Assembly: GCA_030533445.1 (NCBI GenBank)
Contig: CM060076.1
Coordinates: forward strand, 26,584,603-26,648,602
Direction: 5' to 3'
Length of the DNA stretch: 64,000 nt
Origin: Cyprinodon diabolis
Taxonomy: Eukaryota > Chordata > Actinopteri > Cyprinodontiformes > Cyprinodontidae
In this document: piece after piece, positions 23,716 to 36,760 of the stretch
Layout: each line of letters starts with the position of its first letter
Numbering within the stretch: position 1 is the stretch's first letter
The notes under the pieces: generated by a model
Seen by the model: the letters and a program-made list of their open reading frames with translations, nothing else
What the model was told of the DNA's origin: nothing
Databases searched by the model: none
Made by a program: the position numbers and the translations under genes

Positions 23716-24445
23716 CAGGGACTGTTGTCTATGGGTATATATTAAAAAAAATGCTACAATATTCCCACATAAGGGCTTTTCACAGCTACCTAGGCTTACG
23801 GGCCCAAAGATCCTTGCCATGGAAATGACCCCATTATTGTAAACAGAGCTATTACTCATATGTAACAAAAGACACCAAAGCTGTGCAGGTGCCGTGTCTG
23901 TCTCTATAAGTGGTCCTCCACTGACACTTAGCTACCTGGAAACATCCTGTTACAAGAGAAAGTGGTTTGTGGAGAGCTATGATTGAACTTGTTTGAGAGT
24001 TGCATCCTCTCCACTGTACGATCCATAGGTTAGAGCTGGGGTTCTCAAACTGTATGGTCAAAGATCCAAATCTAATTTCTAGGTAGGGCTTAAAGTCCGT
24101 AACTCTAGGACAAAAGTCTTTTGATTAAATGAGTTTACAAGTTAAAGGGTACTTTGTTTCTAAAAGGGTTCCTTTTCGCCTCAAACTCCCTCAACAAAAT
24201 AGAATTAGCTCCCTGACTTTATAAGGCATGAGGATGAATATCTGACATACTTTATTATTTTCATGCCTTAGTAAATAAAAAGGCCTAACCTAACAAAGAA
24301 TAGAAATCTAAATAAATTAACAGAACTTAAAGTCAAGCAAGACATTAAACAACTGAAAAAGAACTTGCAGATGCGTTCAACGAGATACCTAAACCTAGAA
24401 TATATATATTTTTCAAACACAGTTACAGTTACAGTTGTTATAATT

Positions 24446-24501
24446 GGATGGATGGATGGATGGATGGATGGATGGATGGATGGATGGATGGATGGATGGA
24501 T
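24446..24501 (+). repeat. (GGAT)n microsatellite, about 14 units
   Basis: Uninterrupted GGAT tandem followed by GGGTGGGTGTATGG. GGAT/GATG arrays often grow from the tails of RTE-type LINEs and their SINEs, but no such body is visible upstream. Confidence 0.95.
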
Positions 24502-25753
24502 GGGTGGGTGTATGGATAATTTAATCAATAAATAGTAATATTACTATAAATAAATAACAGCACACCTTTCATGTTAAAATAATGAAACAGTCCTTTTTGA
24601 AAATGATGAAGTCCTTAGACAGTATTGGTCCACAATAGTTTTCAAAATGTATTATAACTTGCACACTAATATCGATAACAACAATTTTTTTTTGTGTGTG
24701 CTGTTTTTTTCTGTATTTTCTTGCAGCAAACAATACTTCATTTGTATTTTGGGGCATTTTTCTTTCTGAAAATATGAACTGAGTTTTCTCATTTGTGTGC
24801 TGTTCAGTCTAGGCCCAGATAAAAGTTCATACTTCAAGAAGCTTTGCAGCAGATCAACTCCAAAAACCTGTTTGAGATAAAGTCACATACTTCCTCACCT
24901 AAGGTGGGGGAGCAAGAAAACCTCACACAGGCCAATGAGCACTAATCTTGTTTACTTTCCTATATTTTTTAAGAAATCTATTTTACTTACTTAAAAAAAT
25001 AACATGTATTAAGAGTATCTGAGGTGTAAGTATGGAATTTGTGCCGTATTCACACTATGCACAAGCTTAGAGGTGACCAACCAAATCTTAAAGCAACGAC
25101 AAATCACAAGTCATTTATATCTGCCTCCACTGCTACTGTGACATATAAAAAGGTGGGAAAGGCAGCTGCTACTTTGCCATTTAAAAAATAGATCTTGCAT
25201 AATCTTAAGCAACACGTAGGCACTATAAACTGAGTTACATGATTTTAACATACTTTATTCTGCTTGTATATAATTATGAATCCTCTTCTTAAATAAAAAA
25301 AAACTATGTGGACTACTAAAACGTTTCTCTGACAGGTTTACAGTTATCCTTTTACATCATGTAATAATGCTTTATCTGTACTAGTTGTATAACTTCTTCA
25401 TTGGTTTTATTGGTTTCCTTTCCTTTATATCAGTATTATGCTGAAAATTGACATAAAAGCGTAATAATAATTAGCTCTGCTACACAAAGATAAATCAGCA
25501 TTTGTTTTGAACATCGTTGCAGCAATAACTTGTGGGAGTTATCAGTCTCATTTTTGCTATCCTTGTTATAGTAATTTAAACAAAACAAAAAAAAAAGCTG
25601 CAGCTCATATTCATGACATCGTGACAACCTAATCAGCTCTCACTGTGTCAGCCACTTACTGTAACTCTGTCAAGTTTAGCTAATTTAACTAGAACGGTTT
25701 TTAAACTAGAAACAATTAGATAGATTCCTAATTAACATGTTATGTTATAGGTC

Positions 25754-25773
25754 GGAGTCCGAGCTCGGACTCC
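25754..25773. repeat. Perfect 20-bp GC-rich palindrome
   Basis: GGAGTCCGAGCTCGGACTCC equals its own reverse complement. It is notably GC-rich in an AT-rich intron. No flanking repeat was recognised. Confidence 0.9.
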
Positions 25774-26212
25774 ATGTCCTGCTCTTTAAGCTGAGTAGCT
25801 GCCTTGTTAGTATACCCAGCATTCTGGCACTGGCAGTGTGTACCACATACCAGAAAAAATGCTAGTATCTATTTCCAGCAGCCAAGATCTTCAAGTATCA
25901 ACCCAAGTTGACTGCTTGGCAATCCCAGGAACAGCCCACTGCTGAGATGTACAGTAGGGGTCGGCATGGCTCCGACTGCAAAATATTTACTTGACTTGAC
26001 AATGTTTTGAGGTGGACTTTGTCTTTTAAAAACATTAAAACTACTTTTTTCCCACTTATCCCAGCAAATATAACCTAAATATAACCTAACCTTCATAACC
26101 TATAAATATTACAACAAAAAAAGTTTCTGTTATTTTTGTTTTTCAGCGATATGGTTCAGCACAGATATAAAGTAGCAAATAAGGCATGGGAATTATGGTT
26201 TTCTGGACTTAT

Positions 26213-26362
26213 ACACAGTAAATTTCACAGTGTTAAATATGCAGTGTCAAAGTACATCAACTCTTTAAGAGTTATTACACAAAAACTGGAGAAGGATATA
26301 CACTATGTAGAAAGTTAATTTAACAATAATTCAGTGTTACTTTAACACTGTAAAATGAAAGG
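26213..26362. mobile_element. Small MITE-like element with CACAGTGTTAAA ends
   Basis: The left end reads AATTTCACAGTGTTAAATAT. The reverse complement of the right end reads CATTTTACAGTGTTAAAGTA. This gives imperfect inverted repeats around about 110 bp of AT-rich DNA. CAGTGTTA-type ends are common in fish non-autonomous DNA transposons. Exact ends and target duplication are unclear. Confidence 0.45.
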
Positions 26363-27961
26363 TGTACTTTTTTATTCTGATTAACCGAGGAAAAATAGGT
26401 TATGGGTCACAAGAAATAAATACTAAAATGAGAAAATCTGGCAAATACGGGATGAAAGAGGAATGAAAGAAATAATAGCTGAGAGGCACAGGAGCTTGGC
26501 CACTGCTGATAATGGCTATCAGCAGCCAACACGTTCCACAAAACAAAAAAGTGAGCGATAAAGGCTGCAGGAATCTTTGTTCTACAGGAGAATACACATT
26601 CCCACTTACACACTCTCAACTTGGTAGGTATGCAGCCACCTGCTAGAAATGCACACATAGGCACACAACACCTTATCTCTTTTAAGAATCTGCAGTGCCT
26701 TCAGTGCTCAGTCACTGGAAACACCTGAAAACAGAGTGATGATGTGAGAGGCTCCTCTGCTCACTTTGGTCACACTTTTCCTTACAGCATGCTTGACCAA
26801 TCTCGGACACACACTAGTACACGCAGAGACAGATGAAGCGTATTGAGGTATACTGGATGGATTGTGCTCCTCTGACATATGGAACAGGAATGGTGAGCGG
26901 GATAACAAAGAAAGCAGAGCTGCCTCACTAATCTACTCATCATCCAATGCAGTTCTCTGCTGCCCAGCCTTTGTTAGGATTCTAGCTTGATTTCTAATTT
27001 CCCTACTTCCTCTGTTTCACTAGGTTTTCTCACATTTCCCCTGTCTTCAAATATTTGACTTTCTTCTTTATTTGCTTCACCTTTCCTCTTTATAAGAGCC
27101 TCCTCAGTTTCTCCTCAACCTGTATCCCTTCAGTCTTATTCCATTTAAAAAGAACATTCAAGTCCATAGTTAGGAGCTTACATACACACACGATTTTCCC
27201 TCCATCCTCATCCCTTCCTCCATCTCCAGTGCATTGTTTAATTCTGCTACTATGCCCCCGTGGCATCCTCCAGGCACAGTGGGGAAGGCTCTCATCTTCT
27301 GCAGCAGAACAAACATCTGACATCCCTCCACTGAGTCGAAAAGCGGGTAACAAACGCAGGAAGGCATAAACTGGAAATACTTGCACAAAGTCCCCAGAGA
27401 TAATCAATCAATGTAATTGAATAGCATATCTGATACAAGTAGGTGCTCATGTAGAGTGTGTCATTGATGTAGAGACTTTGAATAAACGGTTTCTTCTCTC
27501 TTGTTTTTTTTTTTTCATTCAAGATGAAAAAAGCAATTAAGGATAAACATCTATGCAACATATCCTGGTCTTCATCTTGTGACCGTACATTTGGGTCTTT
27601 TAGTGGCAGGGTTTTAAACAAATGAAAATTCCAACATTTTTATTTTGTTCACCCATGAATGCTTAATCCTATGAGAATCACAACTGATGGCATACAGTCT
27701 TGACACTTTATTTTACATATAACCTCATTCAGATGTGGTTAAAGTGCAAACTAAGAGCTTTGAAATCAGGACAATAGCATGCTCCTGAAAGAAATGCATT
27801 TCTTATTTTCTTTCCACAGGCATATCTGTAAATCATTTTCTTCCTGTCTGCAATTCTCTCTTAAATATCTCTTCTTCTGATCCTTTCCTTCTTCTTGTTC
27901 TCGTCTGCTCTCCTTTTTAATCAGAACCACACTGCTGGAAGGATAAAGACAGAGAGCAGAG

Positions 27962-27994
27962 TCTTTGTTTTGCAGTTTCACTGCAAAACAAAGA
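27962..27994. repeat. Perfect 14-bp inverted repeat with 5-nt loop
   Basis: TCTTTGTTTTGCAG, loop TTTCA, then CTGCAAAACAAAGA. It would form a 14-bp hairpin on either strand. No known RNA recognised. Confidence 0.85.
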
Positions 27995-28309
27995 AATTTA
28001 ATTCAGCACCAGTAAATCAGTGGTGTTGCACTGTTTCTGAAGAATGTCTTACTATAAAAACATGGTTTTACATTTATGAAAAGGTAAATCTAAACTGTGT
28101 AATATGACCTAATAGCTTCTATAGCAATTACCTCTACTGCAGCTACAATAATATACAATGCACCTTTATTAGAGACACAAATAGGGAAAATAAAAACTGT
28201 TCATACTGTAAAGAAATTGCATAAAGAGAACAATGATTTCCATTAATAGAATATAGCCCAACAATTGATTTTACAATTCACAATAACAACTGAAGAAGGG
28301 TGGCTTACC

Positions 28310-28826
28310 CTGTGTGGGTTAAAGGAGAGTTCCTGCCTAAAAGGGTGGAGTTCAATTATCATATTGGGAGAAAGAAGTGAAAGATTGAGAGACGGATTGA
28401 AGCGGCTCCTGCCGTAATGCAGAAGTTCCACTGATCTATTCTGGTGAGGCAGGAGCTGAGCCAAAAGGTAAAGATATCAGTAAAGATACAATCCTACCCT
28501 TACCTATGGTCATGAAATCTGGACAATGACGATGACCGAAAGAGTTCAGGCTACAAGTGGCTGAAATGAACTTCCTCCTCTCCACGGTGGTCGGCTTTCC
28601 ATTAGACATAGGGAAATGAGATAGGAATCTTCCGCTGGTCCTCCAGACTAAGAGGAGCTGGCTCTTGTGCATTTGTTTCGCATGTCCTCTGTACACCTCC
28701 TTGAAAAGTGTTCCAGGCATGTTCCACCAGTAGGGGGTCACAGGGGAGAGCCCAGGACATGCTGGAAGGACCATGTCTACGTATCTGCTGGGCCTGATAT
28801 GCCAGAGGAACTGGAGTTGTCCAGTA
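28310..28826 (+). mobile_element. RTE/Rex3-like LINE fragment (3' part of ORF)
   Basis: The plus strand carries a decayed copy of the C-terminal RTE region. GACGGATTGAAGCGGC, GTGAGGCAGGAGCTGAGCC, CCTTACCTATGGTCATGA, GACCGAAAGAGTTCAGG, GTTCCAGGCATGTTCCACC and GAGCCCAGGACATGCTGGA follow the usual order of fish Rex3 3' sequence as I remember it. Stops and frameshifts interrupt the frame (the long minus-strand ORF at 28,436-28,774 is its antisense shadow). It is 5'-truncated and also lacks the final GATG tail. Confidence 0.82.
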
Positions 28827-30639
28827 AAAAAAAATGGTTACATAAATATTGTTTATTACCTTTGCTAAAATAAACATCTGTTTATAGTTACTTAAATTTA
28901 TCTACAATACATAATTATTAGGGCTTCCTGCAAAGTATTTTGTCATATTTTACTGCTCTGGTCTTTATGGAATAATACCAAAACAGTCAGGCTGAATTAA
29001 TAAGGCTATGGGCCCAGATAAAGATAAAATGATCATAGGTTGCAAACTATAATTTTAAGACATGATTTTAAATTAAAAATATTTCCAGACAAACAAAGTT
29101 GCCATTCTTGTAAACCGGAAAAAATATAGTAGCCTGCTACTTTCAGCCAAATGGTCTACAGAGGACAGCTGGGGCTGGGGAAGGAGCAGCACTTTGCTCT
29201 ATGTTCAGAAACAGCCTTGAAAAACTCTCTCATTTCTTTAAAATATATATTTTCTAAGGGAAGGGTTTACCGGGATTTGTTTTCTGTCTATCTGAGAACC
29301 TGAATTCTAACAAGGCTACAGAGATTATGTGAGGCAATGATCCTTCAGTCCAGTAAGCAAAGCTTATTTTAGAATCATACTGGCCGATACAAAGCCAGGG
29401 CAAATCCTACTTCTAGAAAGAGGTAACACATTTCTTTATGAAAAGGAACCAGGAATGACCTTGAATGTTTTTATGACCTCACATCTTTCAGCTCAAGATG
29501 GTCAGACTGTGATTTTATCAGGCTGCTGTAGAGGTAGTGAAAAACAGATGGTTAAACTAGTCTGCCAAAAATCTTTTGAAAGTCATTTAACAAAATGTGG
29601 TGGAGTAGCAGACCATCTGGCATGACAGGGTATACACTGTAGAGAAAGTCTCAATCGTCAATACATAACATCATTTTAAGGTCCCCGATGTTTCTGGTAT
29701 ACACTTTTTAATAAATAGATAGATAATGAAACAAACAAAAAATAAAAATATTCCTGTTGATTGCATGAACAACATGAGTGGAGCAGTGCTGTGGTCTTCT
29801 TTTACTACTTTAAGAGAGTAAAAATGTTTTAGTGTATGCTAACAGTTAGTGACTCATCATAAAAACTTCCACAAAGAGAAGCAATAGTTTGATAAATGCC
29901 CAACACTCATTGAAGCTGTTTTACTGAAATGGAGCAATGCAATTCTACAGCTTTCAAGTTGGTGCAGAAATCGAAGAGATAAGACTTCAATGAATCTCAA
30001 ATATTTCTTTTGTTGATATAGCGGTCGCCCTCAGAAGCCGGAAGAAGTTTATATGCTTTCCTGTCAGGGAAACCACAGGTAATTATGTGTGTTTATCATT
30101 GGGCTGATTGGAAAAACCTCTGGTGCATACAGAGCAATTATTGGAAAAGCACAATGTGGTTATGAAGTGAAAGTCTGTCTGAAAGGATTTTGTGGCCAGC
30201 CTGACTTCATCTCGCTTTGCTAATGCACAGCTAAAAACTCCAAATCCTTCTCTGTCTCTGCTATGAAGGGCCAGGTGTTGTTCTTCCTGTCATGTATCTC
30301 TCTAGGAAGGCTATCAGGAATGAGCTGTTATTTTAAGTATGGCAGTCTACTGTGCTTCTCGTCTTGCCCCTGAGCTCTTCAAAGCTGTTCAAATTTGATA
30401 CCTTCATATTGTTTCGCCAAATTGAACTGACATTAGTGGGGGGTGAAGAAAAGTGACCCACATTTGTGACACACTTAGTCACTCAAGCGGAAATGGAACG
30501 GGGAGAGCAGGGAGGGGGGTGTATGGGGTAACCAAAACCAAAAAAAGAGAAAAGACAACAGCGTAATTGAAGGGCAGAAAACAATTACTTTGTCAAACAA
30601 CACCAAGCTGAAGAGTTAGCCTGAATCTTGTAGTGAAAT

Positions 30640-32000
30640 TTACATTTTCACATTTGATTACAATATTATTTTTGTTGTATTTTATCAGTATCTAATGTAA
30701 CAGACCAACAACACAGCACACAGTTGGTAGGTGGAAGAAATGGGATGCATTTTCAGAAACAAGGCTATTTGTATTTCCCTCCCTTTAATATACCTAAATA
30801 CAATTACTTGCAAAAACTTGCATAGTGTGTACTTCAATGTCAGTATAAATGGCTGCTCCGTGACAATCTATTAAACATCAGTGAACTAACTGCGGCATTG
30901 TGAAGATGGCCAGAGAGAAAGCTGTGGATAAGTTTAAAGCAGGGTTCCATTTTAAAACGTTTCAAGCTTTAAACAATTCAAAGAGCTCTGTTCTTTCCAT
31001 CATCTAAAAAAAGAGGGTACAACATAACCCTACAAGGACATGTGCGTCCACATCAATAAGGGATCTACAAGCAGTTACTCTGGAGCCACATGTGTGTCTG
31101 TTGGATGCAATAGTCGCTCCTAAAAAAACTGGCCTTAAATGATAGAATTATCCTTCTATAAAATTTAAATAACAAAGAACATGTCTAATTTTTTAAAAGT
31201 GACACTAACACACCATGCAGACCATTTATTATTACAAGATAATATTAGAAACATATGATTAATTTTTTGCGATGTTCATTCCTAAGATATAAAATATGGT
31301 GCTGTTTTCTTTTATTTAGTAGTTAAACAAGGACATTTTGTGACTTAGTAATAATAAAACTAAACGCAATATATATTTATCAATGTAATGATAAATATAT
31401 ATGTTTTACAGGTCCAAACCTGTTTCTATATAAGGGGCACAGCATTAAAACAGCAGGACTGTAAAGATTTCTGACCCCTAAAATTAAAGAGGACCAGATC
31501 AGAGAGCAATAATAGCAGCAGCAGCCTAGAGGTTCATGGTAACTCTGGAGGAGCTGCACAGATCCATAGCTCAGCTTGTTACAATATACTACATTGATTG
31601 AGAATTTGGGCTTAATGTAAGAGTGTCAAGAAGAAATTTGCTGTTTAAAAAAGTCCTTTTTGTCACAAACGGTTTCAGGATGAAAACATTCATGCAGCAA
31701 ACTGTATTACACTTTCCAAAACAGATTATTTCAGCCAAAAACACAATCAAACGTGTTGATGACAGAATCATGCATTTCTGGGAAAGTCAATGATTTAAAT
31801 AAAAACATGTTAGAGGTTTCAAAAGAGGTTGATCTTTTAGATGTTAAACTTAAAGACAGAGCTAAAAAGGAATGTTTAATAATAATTTACATATTATAAT
31901 GGCCTAATCAAAGTCCAGACATTAATTAAATTACAATTTTGTGAAAAAATGTAGATATTGCTGTTCACAATTCCGCTCAGTATAGTTGAAATTACAAGTA
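30640..32000 (+). mobile_element. Tc1/mariner transposon remnant, interrupted
   Basis: A decayed fish Tc1-like element in plus orientation. Landmarks in order: GTAACAGACCAACAACACAG (terminal region, 30,700s), GATAAGTTTAAAGCAGGGTT (30,929 on, start of transposase), CAAGGACATGTGCGTCCAC (31,032-31,050), then after foreign sequence GTTCATGGTAACTCTGGAGG (31,530s), AATGGCCTAATCAAAGTCCA (31,899 on) and ATTGCTGTTCACA (31,956 on). These are the usual helix-turn-helix and catalytic-core DNA blocks of Tc1 transposase. Frameshifts, a large deletion between about 31,800 and 31,890, and an insert of about 430 bp make it inactive. Confidence 0.82.
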
Positions 32001-32084
32001 ACTCTTGTACCATGACACATTCTACTTTTTATTTATAGAACAATTAAAAACATGGATCATAGTTACATAGTTCACACTATGAAT

Positions 32085-32155
32085 TGAATGAATGAATGAA
32101 CGAACGAACGAACGAACGAACGAACGAACGAACGGACGAACGAATGAACGAATTA
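32085..32155. repeat. (GAAT)n/(GAAC)n microsatellite
   Basis: GAAT units change into GAAC units with a few variants (GGAC, GAAT). On the minus strand it is the tail of the LINE fragment that ends beside it. Confidence 0.92.
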
Positions 32156-32930
32156 ATTAATACTTTATTTAAGTTAAAAAAAAAAATTATAATGATTTTT
32201 ACAAAAGAATCACAAAGCAACCGAAAAAGGAATAGGCTGAAGCCCAAAGGCTCATTTATGCCTGTCCTGTACCATCATAACAATAATTCACGATAAAACA
32301 TTGGTACTAATACATAATTAAAAAAGCATAGCTTAAACTGAAAATCAAACTCAGTCAAATTTAACTTTAACCTTTTATAATTTTAGATTTTAAGTCTTCT
32401 TGAAAACTAATATAGAATTACACATCTTTATTTCATTGTTTAGTCCATTCCATAATTTTGCACCCAAAACTGACACCTGTACTTGAAATTAGTTCTGGCT
32501 TCCAACGCCTTAGCTTACACATTTTTTCAAATACAAACAGGGATTGTCATATTTATCACTCTTAACATAATTTCCAATGTTTTTAAAAATACAATGTCAA
32601 GAAATTTTAATGTTTGTTATTTTATAAATACTGTAGCTGACTTGTATAATCATGGTGTCCAACTCCATTTATTATTCTAATAGCTCTTTTCTGCAGTTCA
32701 ATTATTGGATCTAAATTAAACCTCTATAAAACATTAAACTTTGTTGTGTTGGAAAATAAAATAACATCCCAAAGATTTTGTTGTAACATCTCAAAACTTG
32801 AAAAACATATTGGAGTCTGATAATGTTTGCCTGGTTGTGAAAGTATGCAATTTTAAACAGTATTTTTACAGGTGTTGTAATTTTGTGAAGGCTCCAATTG
32901 TTTCCTGATTTTGTTAACATTTTTTATATT
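32156..32930 (-). mobile_element. Non-LTR (LINE) retrotransposon 3' end
   Basis: On the minus strand near 32,711-32,640 the sequence encodes LQKRAIRIINGVGHHDYTSQ, preceded by a LDPIIE stretch and followed in another frame by KFLDIVFLKTLEIMLRV. This is the typical region after the reverse transcriptase of jockey/CR1/L2-type LINEs. A non-coding 3' part follows, with AAATAAAGT just before the ATTC/GTTC tandem tail. The frame is broken by stops and shifts and the 5' part is missing. The exact family is not assigned. Confidence 0.78.
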
Positions 32931-32999
32931 TTTGATTATGTGCAGAATTGGATTATGTGTTTTAGATGCTTTTTGGAGTAATTGATATTACAGGTCAAG

Positions 33000-35900
33000 A
33001 ATGGGTTTGTGGTGTGTAGTTTCTAGTGCTTTCAAACTGAAAAAGCACTACATTTAAAATAGAGGGTCACAGTGATATGTATAACATGAGGAAATAATGG
33101 CACCATTTGTTTTCAGGGGTTTTCTGTGCTAACAATCCAATTGACCACTTTAGGTTTTTGAAATGCAGTTAAAAACCTCTTTTTCCCTGTTACTCATTAG
33201 AGCAATCGGTCATTCATTTATGTGCAGGAAGCCCTGAAGATTGTTCAAAAGCAAAAAGGCCTGTAATTGCCTTATTAACAAATGGGACTTGAGTGTGAGC
33301 CATCAATTGCAATGATGCCTCAAGCAGAATTGATTCACTGGGGCTTTGCAATGAATGTGGAAAAGCCTGCCTTAAACATCAGTTAAGAGTGGAAAACATG
33401 AGATGAGAGTGGGGCAAAGAGAGAAACAGTAATAAGGTTAATGAATTAATGCAATGTGATCGTCTGCATGGTAAACAGGACAGGGAAAAATAACGTAAAA
33501 GCCCAATAAGGGATAAAGATGTTGAACTGAAACCAACATATAAGACTTCATATCCTTGAGCTAGATGTTTTTTTTTTTTTTACATTTTTCATGTTCTTGT
33601 TGACTCAAACGACACTTTTATCAGTCTAATTTTAATTATATAATGAGCCTTAAGCTGTTCCTTGTAAATCTACAAAAAGGAAATGTTCATCAGGAAATTT
33701 GTCATTAAGGAAGGAAGCACTTTCTCCAATGAAAACAGCACAGCCCTTTACTGGGAAAGTAAAAAAACAGCCATTATTATATATATATTTTTTTATTTTA
33801 GTTATAAAAATCCTTCCTATGTATTTTCAGCAACTCCTTAAGTTTAGTTCATCTCTTTAATATTAAAATATCTATTGCTCAGGTTGAGACATTTTCTTTA
33901 TTTCACCTTTTAAACAAACCAGAACGCTAATGTAGGGCCCCAAACATTGTATCCTCTAGTTCAGAGAAAAACAAAACAAAGCATTCCAACATGGATACAC
34001 AAGTTTACAACGAGCAATTGAAGTTGGAGAAAAAACAAAAATCAACATGGAAGAGGAAGGAATAAAGTTTCACAAATGATTTCAACCTAATATTAATGAC
34101 AGACCCATATATTTCTAATATGGTTTTTGTCATTCTATATAATGCAGACCTGGTAGAATATTACAGTCAAATGTACAAATGTGTAAACAGTCCTTATGTT
34201 GTATTAGGTAATTCCAGCCCCTGATCTGTTTTAGGTAGTTCCTTGTTCCTTGTCAACTGATTTAAAAGGATTGGTCATAGACAGACTCCTGCAGTAATAA
34301 TTTACAACTGCGAGGATAATTTAGCCATTTATGGCCCTCCTGTTTATACAAAATATTTCTAAAGCATGTAGAATATTAGCCCACAAAGCCCACTTCTGAT
34401 CATTTACCTCTTAGGTTGTGTTTTCTTAATTTTTCATATTTAGATCAACCTAGTTCACCATTGAGAAAAAAGCTAAGTACACCTACTAAGCCTGAATCTC
34501 AAATGATGACAAATCCAGGCTTTTGTTTTATTAAAGCATGAGATCAGATGTTCCAGCTTCTGCTGGTATTTTGTCCCCTTTACCTCAATTGGCTCCAAAG
34601 TAAAGACTCTGAGAAGGCAAGATTAAAATAAGATTAACAAACTGAGCCAACAAAAAAGCCCATTTTACATCCCTATAAGAAAATGAAGAGCACTATTCTG
34701 GAGGAACCTTTCACTATCGATTATAAATGGATTAATCTAAAAAATTTGCCTCAAGAAACTAGAAAATACTTTATTTTAGATTAATAAAGGTTTCTATTGA
34801 GTCCAATTTGCCCAGTTTTATTAATAAATTGTATAATTTTCTATATGTTCACATCTTTTCCTTCAAGAAAAAAATAAACACAAAAACAATTCCCCAAAAA
34901 AAGGGTAAACATGTATGAAAACCTCTAAAGTATTGTTTAGCTAACAAGAAGACATGCCCAGGTTATGCATAATACTGCCGGCAGAAACTCTGACATTGCA
35001 CATTTATTTGTGTTGCTTCTAAAGGCTTCAGGAAATTAGGATTGCTCCTCTTTATTGGATCCTTTCTAAAATACAAAGAGGATATCGGCAACATTTTTCA
35101 CACCAGTGTGACATCGAAGTATCAGAAATGATGAATATGGCTATAAAGCCTTCTTTTCCCAAAGGCGTCCTGCAGTGGAGGTGTGGATATTTCAAATCAT
35201 GAAGCTCTGACAACAATATTCTTTCAATTACAATTTTAATCTTTATTTTCTCTGTAAGAGCACAGATCAAAATAAGGAAAGTAGTTAATTACTTTCATGA
35301 TAATCTGCTCCACATAGTATAGTTTCAATTAAAATAAAAAAAGATGAATTGCATAATAAAATGAGGCACATATATTCATCTATCTATTTTAAATCCTGAT
35401 AAAAAAATAAATACACTGGTTATAATAGAAGATAAGCAGCGAGCATATGTGCATTTTAGGTTTTTGTTTTGTTTTAAGATGAATTAATTGATTAACACAA
35501 AGCGCACTGATCAGCAATATAAGTAATCAAATCTTTCCTTTGAAGCATCCCACCAAAAAGAATTAAAAATGAAAACCATTATTAATAACAAGCCTAACAG
35601 CCTGTAAAGCAGCCACCTGGTCTGATCATAGCTTTGAGGGTTGAAGAAAAACTAGCTGTTAGATTGTCATAGCAACTGGGCTTGGTTAACGCTTTAAGAA
35701 GAACACTTTAGTAAGATGGAAGAAAAAAAAGGTTTAAAAGATTCTTGTTTATTCTCACAAGAGTTATAAATAAATATATTCATTTTTCAAAAAAAATTAT
35801 TCTAATCAGCTTTTAGGCCATTCAAACCTGTTCTTTATTTTCTCTGCTGTTCTTGATCAACGTTTAAAACACAAGCAAATAGAACATGGGGAAAAAAAGT

Positions 35901-36760
35901 AAGTAGTTAAACTTAAATTAGTCAGAAATGACTAAAGCAAAAAAAAAAAAAAAGTCTCAATTTCTCACAGAAAGTCAACACTGGTTTTACCAAAACAAGG
36001 AGCTGTCTAAAGGTTTACATTCTTAATCTTCTTTTGCTCCACTATTCTCATTGTTTAGCTTTTGGTCAGGCAACTTCTTCCTTGTAAACTCTATACACCT
36101 TTAAACTATTGGATTTTTTGTTATGATAGAGTTCAAAGAGACAGTTATTTAAAATAAATGTAGATGTAAATGTAGTAACCCTAACCCTAGTACAGTGAGT
36201 TACAAAAGTACACACTACTGTGAGGTTTCTCATGTTACCACCTGTTAGGATTATTTTTATTGATGATGTGTGAGTTTGTTCAACCCTAACAACAGACAGA
36301 TTGGATCTTTCTTAACAGTGAGTTCTTTTTGTTTTTATCTGAGACACTCTAATATTTTAATAAGGCTGGAGCCATGGACGTCTCCTCATTTATATTACAT
36401 CTATGACGTAAAGATGTTGCATACTGGAGTTGTATAAAATGCTTCTTTAACTGTGATTCGGGGCCCTTGTGCAGTCATTTTAACCAATGAGAATTATTCT
36501 GCAGTGACTCATCTGAACGTCACCATCCACATACGTCTTCTCCATCCTTCACCGCCAGATCAAGCCAGATCAAGTTCTGCAATTGCAATTGTATCAAATA
36601 GGAATAAAAACATTGAGTTTAAAAGCAAGATCCGATTTGCCAAAGTAAAATAGGGTAACGACAGATCACTAACTACCAATTGGAGCATAATTTTATATAT
36701 ATATTCACAGAAAAGAAGACAGTTTTATGGAAAAATTTATTAGGTATAGCATTATTCAGA
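33000..36760. other. Intron 2 sequence, no feature recognised
   Basis: 3.8 kb of AT-rich DNA with homopolymer runs (T12 near 33,569, A15 near 35,939). A two-unit AACCCTAACCCTA at 36,176 is too short to be telomeric. Confidence 0.5.

Noticed and set aside
24268..24528. ORF with IHPSIHPS repeats (also at 62,160-62,363)
   Set aside because: Translation of the GGAT microsatellite.
28436..28877. 112- and 91-codon minus-strand ORFs
   Set aside because: Antisense shadow of the plus-strand RTE/Rex3-like fragment.
36176..36190. Telomere-like AACCCTAACCCTA
   Set aside because: Only two units; no array.
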